This document shows, piece by piece, positions 1 to 5,653 of a stretch of 5,868 nucleotides of DNA. The stretch covers positions 1-5,868 of the forward strand of contig JANPDA010000229.1 in NCBI GenBank assembly GCA_031431235.1. The letters run 5' to 3'. The DNA comes from JANNSW01 sp031431235 (GTDB taxonomy: Bacteria; Pseudomonadota; Alphaproteobacteria; Rhizobiales; Hyphomicrobiaceae). Each line of letters starts with the position of its first letter. Within the stretch, counting starts at the first letter, position 1. The notes under the pieces are model-generated. The model searched no databases, had not been told where the DNA came from, and saw only the letters and a program-made list of their open reading frames with translations. Both the position numbers and the translations under genes were made by a program.

Positions 1-230
1 GCGCCCGCCGTCGCCAGCAGCACGATCAGCAACGCCGCGACGCCCCACGCCTTGCGCTCACCGGGCAGGTCGCCCTCGCGATTGAGGTGCCGGTCGAGCC
101 AACCGATGAGGCCGCCGATCCAGCCGACCGGATGTCCGATCACCCGGTAGAGGCCATCGGGATAGCCCACGAAACGCTCGAGCAGCAGCGCGACGAGAGC
201 GAGGAGCGGGCTTGGGAGGGGCAAGGGCAC
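1..230 (-). CDS. cobD: Cobalamin biosynthesis protein CobD/CbiB, N-terminal part (partial)
   Basis: Family role (known): CobD/CbiB is an inner-membrane protein that attaches the aminopropanol arm to adenosylcobyric acid, giving adenosylcobinamide (phosphate) in B12 synthesis. Seen: 76 residues from a GTG at 230. They include a hydrophobic segment at about 8-21, then GYPD (22-25), GHPVGWIG (32-39) and LIGWLDRHLNR (41-51), which match the N-terminal signature of this family. A second hydrophobic segment begins near residue 61 and runs off the window. The C-terminal three quarters lie outside. Start choice: an in-frame TAG at 234-236 leaves only GTG 230 or TTG 224 before the conserved part. Neither has a strong Shine-Dalgarno, although an AGG at 233-235 sits well for the TTG. 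The gene is divergent from ade. A palindromic repeat begins 16 bp upstream of the start, so it probably lies in the leader. No cobalamin riboswitch was recognised in the 192-bp gap. The assignment rests on motif recognition alone. Confidence 0.85.
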   Translation of the reverse strand, partial: MPLPLPSPLLALVALLLERFVGYPDGLYRVIGHPVGWIGGLIGWLDRHLNREGDLPGERKAWGVAALLIVLLATAG

Positions 231-245
231 GGCCTATCGACCAAC

Positions 246-331
246 CGTCTTTCCCGCGAAGGCGGGAATCCAGCCGGCAGGCCGCAACCGACCTCGAATT
301 GTCCTGGATGCCCGCGCAGGCGGGCATGACG
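246..331. repeat. Compound palindromic intergenic repeat (two hairpins forming a larger inverted repeat)
   Basis: Two 28-bp arms, 246-273 and 304-331, are imperfect inverted copies of each other around a 30-bp centre. Each arm is also a hairpin. The left arm has TTCCCGC (251-257) against GCGGGAA (262-268) with a 4-nt loop. The right arm has ATGCCCGC (308-315) against GCGGGCAT (320-327) with a 4-nt loop. The outer ends CGTC and GACG, and the flanking CCAG/CTGG, belong to a repeat type dispersed between genes in many Alpha- and Betaproteobacteria, often translated spuriously as a DSRLRG-type peptide. It lies in the cobD-ade divergent gap. The arms differ (TTCC versus TGCC, GAAG versus GCAG), so the copy has drifted or the two arms come from different subfamilies. 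Its function is unknown; it could fold in RNA from either strand. Confidence 0.85.
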
Positions 332-422
332 GTAGGTGGGGATGCAAACCCAGCTCCTCGATCGTTCGCCTCTTTGCGATCTGCTATGAAGGCAGCCGAA
401 GCAGTCGGCAAGGGAGAAGCCC

Positions 423-2210
423 ATGACGAGTCTTCCGTCCTGGAGCGCGTGCGCGGCGCGGTTGATCGACGTCGCCATGGGCCGAAGCCCGGCCGACCTC
501 GTCATCCGCGACGGGCGTTGGGTCAATGTCCACTCGGGCGAGATCATCGCCGGCACCGACATTGCCGTCGCCGTCGGCCGGATCGCCTATGTGGGTCCGG
601 ACGCGCGCCACGCGATCGGGCCGGAGACGCGTGTGATCGAGGCGTCCGGCCGCTATCTGCTGCCGGGCTTGTGCGACGCGCACATGCACGTGGAAAGCGG
701 CATGGTGACGGTGACCGAGTTCGCTCGCGCAGTGATCCCACACGGCACGACCAGCCTGTTCATCGACCCCCACGAGATCGCCAACGTGCTCGGGCTGCCC
801 GGCGTCCGGCTGATGCACGACGAGGCGCTGGGGCTGCCCATCAACGTCTACGTGCAGATGCCGAGCTGTGTGCCGAGCGCGCCGGGTTTGGAGGTGGCGG
901 GCGCCGAGCTCGGACCCGAGCAGGTGGGGGAGGCGATGACGTGGCCCGGCATCATCGGCCTCGGCGAGATGATGAATTTTCCCGGCGTCATCGCCAAGGA
1001 TGGAAAGATGCTGGGCGTGCTGGCGGCGGCCGCGGGCAAGGTGATCGGCGGGCACTATGCCTCGCCCGACCTCGGTCACCCCTTTCACGCCTATGTGGCG
1101 AGCGGCCCTGCCGACGATCACGAGGGAACGCGCAGGGAGGACGCGATCGCGCGGGTGCGCCAGGGAATGCGGGCGATGCTGCGGCTGGGCTCGGCCTGGT
1201 ACGACGTCGCCGCGCAGGTGAAGGCGATCACCGAGGATGGGCTCGATTCCCGCAATTTCATCCTCTGCACCGACGACAGCCATTCCGGCACCCTGGTACG
1301 CGACGGCCACATGAACCGGGTCGTGCGCCATGCCATCGCGCAAGGACTGGAGCCGATCACGGCGATCCAGATGGCGACACTCAACACGGCGCAACACTTC
1401 GGCCTCGAGCGTGAGCTCGGCTCGATCACGCCGGGGCGGCGCGCCGACATCGTCATCTCGTCCGATCTCGTGAGCCTGCCGATCGAGCTGGTGATCGCGC
1501 GGGGAGAGGTGCTGGCGCAAGCCGGCCGGCTCGTCGCCGAGTTGGCGCCCTACGCCTATCCGGCTTCGGCCAAAGGCACGGTGCGGCTCGGCAAGCGCCT
1601 GGCCGCCGCCGACTTCGACATCGTTGGGCCGGAGGGCGCCAACGCCGTCCGTGCCCGTGTGATCGGCGTCGTCGAGAACCAGGCGCCGACGAAGGCGCTC
1701 GAGCGCGACCTCGCCGTTGCCGACGGTCTGGTGCAGATGGACCGCGCGGGCGACGTCTGCCAGATCGCGCTGGTCGAGCGCCATCGCGGGACGGGCAAGG
1801 TCGTCAATGGCTTTGTCGCGGGCTTTGGCTACGCGGTCGACTGCGCGGTCGCTTCCACGGTTGCTCATGACAGCCACCATATGATCGTCGTCGGCACCTC
1901 GAAGTCCGATATGGCGCTCGCCGCCAATCGGCTCGGTGAGATCGGTGGCGGCGTCATCGTCGTCTCTCAGGGCCGCGAGCTGGCGCTGGTGGCGCTGCCG
2001 ATCGCTGGCCTGATGTCGGAGCAGCGCGCCGAGGTCGTGGCGGAGGAGGCCGACCGGATGGTGGAAGCGATGCGCGCCGTGGGGTGCCGGCTCAACAACG
2101 CGTACATGCAACATTCGCTGCTCGCGCTCGTCGTGATCCCGGAGCTTCGGATCTCGGATCAGGGCCTCATCGACGTGACGCGGTTCGAGCGGACGGAGCT
2201 GTTCGTGTGA
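423..2210 (+). CDS. ade: Adenine deaminase
   Basis: Family role (known): a cytoplasmic amidohydrolase-superfamily metalloenzyme that converts adenine to hypoxanthine and ammonia in purine salvage (EC 3.5.4.2). Seen: 595 aa, close to the 577-588 aa of the Bacillus and E. coli enzymes. Motifs in order: PGLCDAHMHVESGMVT with the metal-binding H87-x-H89; DPHEIANVLG (H117, E118); GLGEMMNFPGVI (E182); GGHYAS (H211); ADDHEGT (H233, E234); CTDD (D284, D285) followed by DGHMNRVV; and ATLNTAQHFGL plus GSITPGRRADIV, closing the barrel. The C-terminal domain carries VAHDSHH (H482, D483) and IGGGVIVV. Start: ATG 423 is preceded by AGGGAGA at 411-417, about 6 nt away. The stop overlaps the recO start by 4 nt, implying one transcript and coupled translation. 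Odd: some loops around the active site differ from the best-known enzymes (SHSG after CTDD, SPDLGHPFHAY after GGHYA), so this is a divergent subfamily. Adenine as the substrate is inferred from overall motif conservation. Confidence 0.93.
   Translation: MTSLPSWSACAARLIDVAMGRSPADLVIRDGRWVNVHSGEIIAGTDIAVAVGRIAYVGPDARHAIGPETRVIEASGRYLLPGLCDAHMHVESGMVTVTEFARAVIPHGTTSLFIDPHEIANVLGLPGVRLMHDEALGLPINVYVQMPSCVPSAPGLEVAGAELGPEQVGEAMTWPGIIGLGEMMNFPGVIAKDGKMLGVLAAAAGKVIGGHYASPDLGHPFHAYVASGPADDHEGTRREDAIARVRQGMRAMLRLGSAWYDVAAQVKAITEDGLDSRNFILCTDDSHSGTLVRDGHMNRVVRHAIAQGLEPITAIQMATLNTAQHFGLERELGSITPGRRADIVISSDLVSLPIELVIARGEVLAQAGRLVAELAPYAYPASAKGTVRLGKRLAAADFDIVGPEGANAVRARVIGVVENQAPTKALERDLAVADGLVQMDRAGDVCQIALVERHRGTGKVVNGFVAGFGYAVDCAVASTVAHDSHHMIVVGTSKSDMALAANRLGEIGGGVIVVSQGRELALVALPIAGLMSEQRAEVVAEEADRMVEAMRAVGCRLNNAYMQHSLLALVVIPELRISDQGLIDVTRFERTELFV
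2194..2198 (+). promoter_or_regulatory. Ribosome binding site that fixes the recO start
   Basis: CGGAG lies 8 nt before the GTG at 2207, inside the last codons of ade. It supports GTG 2207 as the recO start, which gives a family-typical N-terminus. The in-frame ATG at 2084 would instead add 41 residues encoded within ade and unlike RecO. Confidence 0.6.
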
Positions 2211-2935
2211 CCGAATGGGTCGACGAGGGACTGGTGTTGTCGGCGCGTCCGCACGCCGAGACGGCGGCCGTGGTCGAGGTGCTGACGCGCGGTCACGGGC
2301 GGCATCTGGGACTCGTCCATGGCGGGCGCTCGCGACGGCTGCGGCCGGTGCTGCAGACCGGCAACCACGTGGACGTCGTCTGGAAGGCGCGGCTCGAGGA
2401 TCATCTGGGCCATTTCACGCTGGAGACGCGGCGCGGCTATGCCGCCGAATCACTCGACCGGCCGATGGCGCTCTTGGGCCTGCAGTCGCTCACCACCCTC
2501 GCCCGCCTGTTGCCCGAGCGCGAGCCCCATCCGGGCCTGTTCGAGATCGCCATGTTCGTGCTCGCCTTCCTCGATGACGACACTGCCTGGCCCGCGCTCT
2601 ATGCGCGCTGGGAGTTGCGGCTGCTGGAGGACCTGGGTTTCGGGCTCGATCTCGGGACTTGCGCGGTGACTGGCGTGCGCGAAAATCTCGTCTATGTGTC
2701 GCCGAAATCGGGTCGCGCCGTCAGCGAGGCCGCGGGCGCGCCCTATCGGCAGAAGTTGCTGGCGCTGCCGGCGTTCCTGCAAGGTGGCGCCGCTCCGCAT
2801 GCGGAGGACGTGGTCGCCGCTCTTGCTCTCTGCGAGCACTTCATCGAGCGCCACGTGCTGCGGCCGCGCGACCTCACCATGCCGGGCGCGCGGCAGCGGC
2901 TGCTGGAGCGACTGCGGCGGATGGCGGGGCAGTGA
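2207..2935 (+). CDS. recO: DNA repair protein RecO
   Basis: Family role (known): RecO works with RecR (and RecF) to displace SSB and load RecA on single-stranded gaps; it also anneals complementary strands. Seen: 242 aa, the usual length. The N-terminal OB-fold region (about 1-80) begins TEWVDEGLVLSARPHAE and contains GHGRHLGLVHGGRS (29-42), a typical RecO stretch. The helical C-terminal part has FEIAMFVLAFLDDD, YARWELRLLEDLGFGLDL, and CAVTG...ENLVYVSPKSGRAVS from C152. The CxxC zinc-binding pairs of Bacillus or Deinococcus RecO are absent, as in many proteobacterial members; only C152 remains at that place. Start: GTG 2207 overlaps the ade stop (sequence GTGA) and has CGGAG 8 nt upstream. 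Context: parC follows 398 bp downstream on the same strand, as in alphaproteobacterial era-recO-parC clusters, but ade occupies the upstream place. No convincing terminator follows. The stop abuts a toxin-gene remnant on the other strand. Confidence 0.95.
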   Translation: MTEWVDEGLVLSARPHAETAAVVEVLTRGHGRHLGLVHGGRSRRLRPVLQTGNHVDVVWKARLEDHLGHFTLETRRGYAAESLDRPMALLGLQSLTTLARLLPEREPHPGLFEIAMFVLAFLDDDTAWPALYARWELRLLEDLGFGLDLGTCAVTGVRENLVYVSPKSGRAVSEAAGAPYRQKLLALPAFLQGGAAPHAEDVVAALALCEHFIERHVLRPRDLTMPGARQRLLERLRRMAGQ

Positions 2936-3009
2936 CGCTGTCGGGCATCGAATCTTCTGCCGATCTCCGCCAAGTCGGAGGCTGCTCGTGGGCTGAGCGT
3001 CAGCCTCAT
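2936..3009 (-). pseudogene. RelE/ParE-family toxin remnant (5' end only)
   Basis: Seen: an ATG at 3007-3009 overlaps the stop of the antitoxin-like gene in an ATGA (3009 down to 3006). It opens with MRLTLSPRAASDLAEIG, which resembles the start of ParE/RelE toxins (a basic beta strand, then 'PRA..DL.EI' in the first helix). Recognisable similarity stops at about codon 17 (position 2959), or at the latest near codon 24. The frame then stays open to 2743 but runs antisense through recO, and its translation becomes rich in Ser, Arg and Cys with none of the ParE core or C-terminal features. Inference: the toxin gene was cut off, leaving its start codon and first helix. The right-hand limit is certain; the left limit is set at the recO stop and is approximate. 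Too little remains to choose between ParE and RelE. Confidence 0.6.
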
Positions 3010-3233
3010 ACGCGAAAGCGTGCGAAAGCAGCCTCCACCTCGGCTTCGGATGCCCGCTCTCCTCGTGCGACCTGGGCCAGAGCCTCGTCGATCGCAGCCA
3101 GCTCATCGGGCGACGCCCGGTAGGGACCCGGTCCGAGCCGATCGAGCGCAAGCAGCAGGCACGCCGCCTCGTTCTGTCGATTGTCGGGCCATGACTGCAC
3201 GACAGTCATGGCTTTGCTCATCAGTGTTGTCAT
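3006..3233 (-). CDS. Small antitoxin-like protein of a type II toxin-antitoxin module (orphaned)
   Basis: Seen: 75 aa starting MTTLMSKAMTVVQSWP, with a short helical N-terminal part containing RQNEAACLLLALDRL (19-33), then PYRASPDELAAIDEALAQ (37-54), ARGERASEAEVEAAF (56-70) and a basic FRV end. The pattern 'helix, PY..SPEE.A.ID.AL....RGE.AS..EV...' is typical of small antitoxins encoded just before RelE/ParE toxins. The coding end overlaps a toxin-like ATG by 4 nt, the usual coupling in such operons. Known: these antitoxins bind and neutralise the toxin and often repress their own promoter. Here the toxin is reduced to a stub, so neutralisation in cis has no partner. Start: ATG 3233 has no Shine-Dalgarno, but a possible -10 ends 7 nt upstream, which suggests leaderless expression. 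ATG 3317 (103 aa) would place that promoter inside the gene and add 28 unlike residues. ATG 3221 and ATG 3209 are also possible. Orientation is opposite to recO and parC. Family assignment is by pattern only. Confidence 0.62.
   Translation of the reverse strand: MTTLMSKAMTVVQSWPDNRQNEAACLLLALDRLGPGPYRASPDELAAIDEALAQVARGERASEAEVEAAFARFRV
3188..3212. repeat. Perfect 10-bp inverted repeat in the antitoxin 5' coding end
   Basis: GCCATGACTG (3188-3197) and CAGTCATGGC (3203-3212) are exact reverse complements around a 5-nt centre (CACGA). It covers codons 8-16 of the antitoxin-like gene and would sit about 20-45 nt downstream of its proposed transcription start. It could be an autoregulatory operator, an mRNA hairpin near the start codon, or chance. 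The repeat itself is certain; its role is not shown. Confidence 0.55.
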
Positions 3234-3240
3234 GTGGGGA

Positions 3241-3269
3241 ACCGTAGCACGAGACGCGGCTTTGCACAA
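3241..3269 (-). promoter_or_regulatory. Possible sigma70-type promoter of the antitoxin gene
   Basis: Reading the minus strand, TTGTGC (3269-3264), a 17-nt spacer and TACGGT (3246-3241) preceded by GC fit the loose TTGNNN-N17-GCTANNNT pattern of alphaproteobacterial housekeeping promoters. Each hexamer matches only about half of the E. coli consensus. The predicted start of transcription, about 7 nt beyond the -10, falls on or next to the ATG at 3233, where no ribosome binding site exists. A leaderless mRNA is the inference. Confidence 0.33.
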
Positions 3270-3333
3270 AGAGGCCCACAGCCGGCCAACCCGCCCCATT
3301 GAGCCGCCCGGCGGCATGGGCTAGGCCATCAGC

Positions 3334-5598
3334 ATGAGCAAGAAGCCGATTCTTCCCCCTGCACCGCCCGCGAGCCCTGCGCCGATCGAAGCGGTCAATC
3401 TGCGCGATGCGCTGGAGGAGCGCTACCTCTCCTATGCACTCTCGACCATCATGGGCCGCGCGCTCCCCGACGTGCGCGACGGGCTGAAACCCGTGCACCG
3501 GCGCATCCTCTTTGCCATGCGGGAATTGAAGCTCGATCCCAAGGAGGCGCCGAAGAAGTGCGCCCGCATCGTCGGCGACGTGATGGGCAAGTTCCATCCC
3601 CATGGCGACCAGGCGATCTATGACGCACTCGTACGCCTCGCCCAGGATTTCAACGTCCGCTATCCCTTGATCGACGGTCAGGGCAATTTCGGCAACATCG
3701 ACGGCGATAATGCCGCCGCCATGCGCTACACCGAGAGCCGGTTGACGGAGGTCGCCGAAGCGCTGCTGGAAGGGATCGACGAGGATACGGTCGATTTCCG
3801 CCCCACCTATGACGGAGCCAGCAGCGAGCCGATCGTGCTGCCGGCTGCCTTCCCGAATTTGCTTGCCAATGGCGCGTCGGGGATCGCCGTCGGCATGGCG
3901 ACCAATATTCCCCCCCACAATGTGGACGAGCTCTGCGCCGCGGCGCTCCACCTGATCAAGCATCCCAATGCCACGATCGAGAAGCTGGTCGAGCTGGTCC
4001 CCGGGCCCGACTTGCCGACCGGGGGCGTGCTGGTCGACAATCGCGACACCATCATCGAAGCCTACAAGACCGGTCGCGGCGCCTTCCGCCAGCGCGCGCG
4101 CTGGGAGAAGGAGGAAACCGGCCGCGGCACCTATCAGGTGGTGGTGACCGAGATTCCCTATCAGGTGCAGAAGTCGAAGCTCGTCGAGAAGATCGCCGAC
4201 CTGATGCAGCAGAAGAAGCTGCCGCTGCTCGATGACGTGCGCGACGAGAGTGCGGAGGACATCCGCCTCGTGCTGGTGCCCAAGAGCCGCGCGGTCGACG
4301 CCGTCGTGCTGATGGAATCGATGTTCCGCGTAACCGAGCTCGAGGTGCGCATCCCCCTCAACATGAACGTGCTGTCGAAGGGGCAGGTGCCCTCGGTGAT
4401 GTCGCTGAAGGAGGTATTGGTCGCCTGGCTCGACCACCGCAAAGTCGTGCTGACGCGGCGCTCCGAGTTCCGGCTCCAGCAGATCGCCCATCGCCTCGAG
4501 GTGCTGGGCGGCTTCCTGATCGCCTATCTCAACCTCGACGAGGTCATTCGCATCATCCGCTTCGAGGACGAGCCCAAGCAGAAGCTGATCGCGCGCTTCG
4601 AGCTCTCGGACGTGCAGACCGAAGCAATCCTCAACATGCGGCTGCGCGCCCTCAACAAGCTCCAGGAGCTGGAGATCCGCCGCGAGCACGATGCGCTCTC
4701 GAAGGAGCGTGACGGGTTGAACGCATTGGTTGGCTCCGACGACCTGCAATGGGAGCGGATCGCCGAGGAGGTGAAGGCGACCCGAGGCAAGTTCGGCAAG
4801 GGCAAACCCGAGGGCAAGCGCCGCTCGAGCTTTGCGGATGCGCCCGAGGTCACGGTCGACCTCGAGGAGGCGCTGATCGAGAAGGAGCCGATCACGGTCA
4901 TCCTCTCCCAGAAGGGCTGGATCCGGGCGCTCAAGGGCCACCAGGACGATCTCGGCAAGCTCGAGTTCAAGCAGGGCGACGAGCTGAAGCGGGCGATTCA
5001 TGCCCAGACTTCCGACAAGCTCGTGCTGTTTGCGACCAACGGCAAGTTCTTCACCCTCGACTGCGCCAAGCTGCCGGGTGGCCGCGGGCATGGTGAGCCG
5101 GTGCGTCTCTCGATCGAGCTCGAGGACAATCACGACATTGTCGAATTGTTCATCCACGAGCCGGGCCGCAAGCTGCTGGTCGCCTCTACCGTCGGCAACG
5201 GCTTCATTGTTCCCGAGGACGAGATCGTTGCCATGACGCGCAAGGGCAAGCAGGTGCTGAACGTGTCGGAGCCCGAGGAGGCAGCCGTCTGCGTGCCGGC
5301 CAAGGGCGAGATGGTCGCCGTCATCGGCGAGAACCGGAAGCTCGTCGTTTTCCCGCTCGATGAGATCAACGAGATGGGGCGCGGCAAGGGAGTGCGGCTG
5401 CAGAAGTACAAGGACGGTGGCCTGTCGGATGCCCGCGTGTTCGAGAAGGCCTCTGGCCTCACCTGGCTGGATGGCGCGGGACGCACGTTCTCGCTGCCGA
5501 TGGCTGAGTTGAAGGAGTGGGTCGGTGCCCGCGCTCAAGCCGGCCAGATGGCCCCACGCGGCTTCCCGAAGTCGAACAAGTTCGGGCCGGCGTTCTGA
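3334..5598 (+). CDS. parC: DNA topoisomerase IV subunit A (ParC)
   Basis: Family role (known): ParC pairs with ParE to form topoisomerase IV, which cuts both DNA strands through a tyrosine and unlinks daughter chromosomes using ATP. Seen: 754 aa, complete. After a Pro/Ala-rich leader (about 1-20) come NLRDALEERYLSYALSTI, ALPDVRDGLKPVHRRILFAM, and GKFHPHGDQAIYDALVRLAQ with H88-P89-H90. Next are AAMRYTESRL with catalytic Y132 and GASGIAVGMATNIPPHN (about 180-196). The core continues through the tower and coiled-coil region to about 490. A beta-pinwheel domain follows (about 515-735) with repeated blades such as ITVILSQKGWIRALKG. The GyrA-box (QRRGGKG) of gyrase is missing, and GRGKGVRLQKYKDGG (680-694) stands near its end. 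This, the PPRGFPKSN-like tail and recO upstream favour ParC over GyrA. Start: ATG 3334 with only a weak TAGG (3322-3325). The quinolone-contact serine of E. coli ParC (S80) is Q93 here, and E84 is D97. No clear promoter or terminator was found. Confidence 0.96.
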   Translation: MSKKPILPPAPPASPAPIEAVNLRDALEERYLSYALSTIMGRALPDVRDGLKPVHRRILFAMRELKLDPKEAPKKCARIVGDVMGKFHPHGDQAIYDALVRLAQDFNVRYPLIDGQGNFGNIDGDNAAAMRYTESRLTEVAEALLEGIDEDTVDFRPTYDGASSEPIVLPAAFPNLLANGASGIAVGMATNIPPHNVDELCAAALHLIKHPNATIEKLVELVPGPDLPTGGVLVDNRDTIIEAYKTGRGAFRQRARWEKEETGRGTYQVVVTEIPYQVQKSKLVEKIADLMQQKKLPLLDDVRDESAEDIRLVLVPKSRAVDAVVLMESMFRVTELEVRIPLNMNVLSKGQVPSVMSLKEVLVAWLDHRKVVLTRRSEFRLQQIAHRLEVLGGFLIAYLNLDEVIRIIRFEDEPKQKLIARFELSDVQTEAILNMRLRALNKLQELEIRREHDALSKERDGLNALVGSDDLQWERIAEEVKATRGKFGKGKPEGKRRSSFADAPEVTVDLEEALIEKEPITVILSQKGWIRALKGHQDDLGKLEFKQGDELKRAIHAQTSDKLVLFATNGKFFTLDCAKLPGGRGHGEPVRLSIELEDNHDIVELFIHEPGRKLLVASTVGNGFIVPEDEIVAMTRKGKQVLNVSEPEEAAVCVPAKGEMVAVIGENRKLVVFPLDEINEMGRGKGVRLQKYKDGGLSDARVFEKASGLTWLDGAGRTFSLPMAELKEWVGARAQAGQMAPRGFPKSNKFGPAF

Positions 5599-5653
5599 TC
5601 GCTCACGCGTCATGCCTGCGACGGTGGAATACGGCCTCCCGGCCTATCCCACC

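Noticed and set aside
362..390. Possible ade promoter with GCTATGAA as the -10
   Set aside because: The -10 is acceptable but no matching -35 at 16-18 bp spacing was found, so it is not reported as a feature.
58..411. Minus-strand frame of 117 codons through the palindromic repeat
   Set aside because: The apparent DSRLRGKDG and MPACAGIQ peptides are the usual translation of this repeat type, and the rest is out of frame with cobD.
212..1414. Plus-strand frame of 400 codons overlapping the repeat and ade
   Set aside because: Arg/Gly/Ala-rich shadow of ade, beginning in the palindromic repeat; no domain signature and in conflict with a clear adenine deaminase.
384..2114. Long open frame antisense to ade (576 codons, minus)
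   Set aside because: Same cause: its composition (Arg/His/Asp/Gly-rich) mirrors the codons of ade, with no recognisable domain.
2084..2206. Upstream in-frame extension of RecO from ATG 2084
   Set aside because: Adds 41 residues inside ade that do not resemble RecO; GTG 2207 has a good ribosome binding site and a standard N-terminus.
2991..3005. GGCTGA-GCG-TCAGCC hairpin as a recO terminator
   Set aside because: A 6-bp stem with a 3-nt loop and no following T run, lying in the toxin stub; too weak to call.
2743..3009. The 88-codon frame as an intact toxin
   Set aside because: Length is near that of ParE, but after the first 17-24 residues it is antisense to recO and Ser/Arg/Cys-rich, lacking ParE core features. 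Treated as a truncated remnant.
3010..3030. Short tandem GCGAAAGC/GCGAAAGC with a small ACGC-GAAA-GCGT hairpin
   Set aside because: Explained by the Ala-Phe-Ala-Arg-Phe-Arg codons of the antitoxin tail; only a 4-bp stem.
3303..3315. GC-rich palindrome GCCGCCCGGCGGC before parC
   Set aside because: Short and of a kind common by chance at this GC content; no T run and no known operator match.
3234..3317. Longer start for the antitoxin-like gene at ATG 3317
   Set aside because: The 28 extra residues do not look like the family and would put the best promoter candidate inside the gene.
3103..5613. Very long open frame antisense to parC (836 codons, minus)
   Set aside because: Its translation is a low-complexity Leu/Asp/His/Arg/Gly-rich string with no family motif. 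Strong G/C third-position bias in parC removes stops from this frame; it is a shadow.
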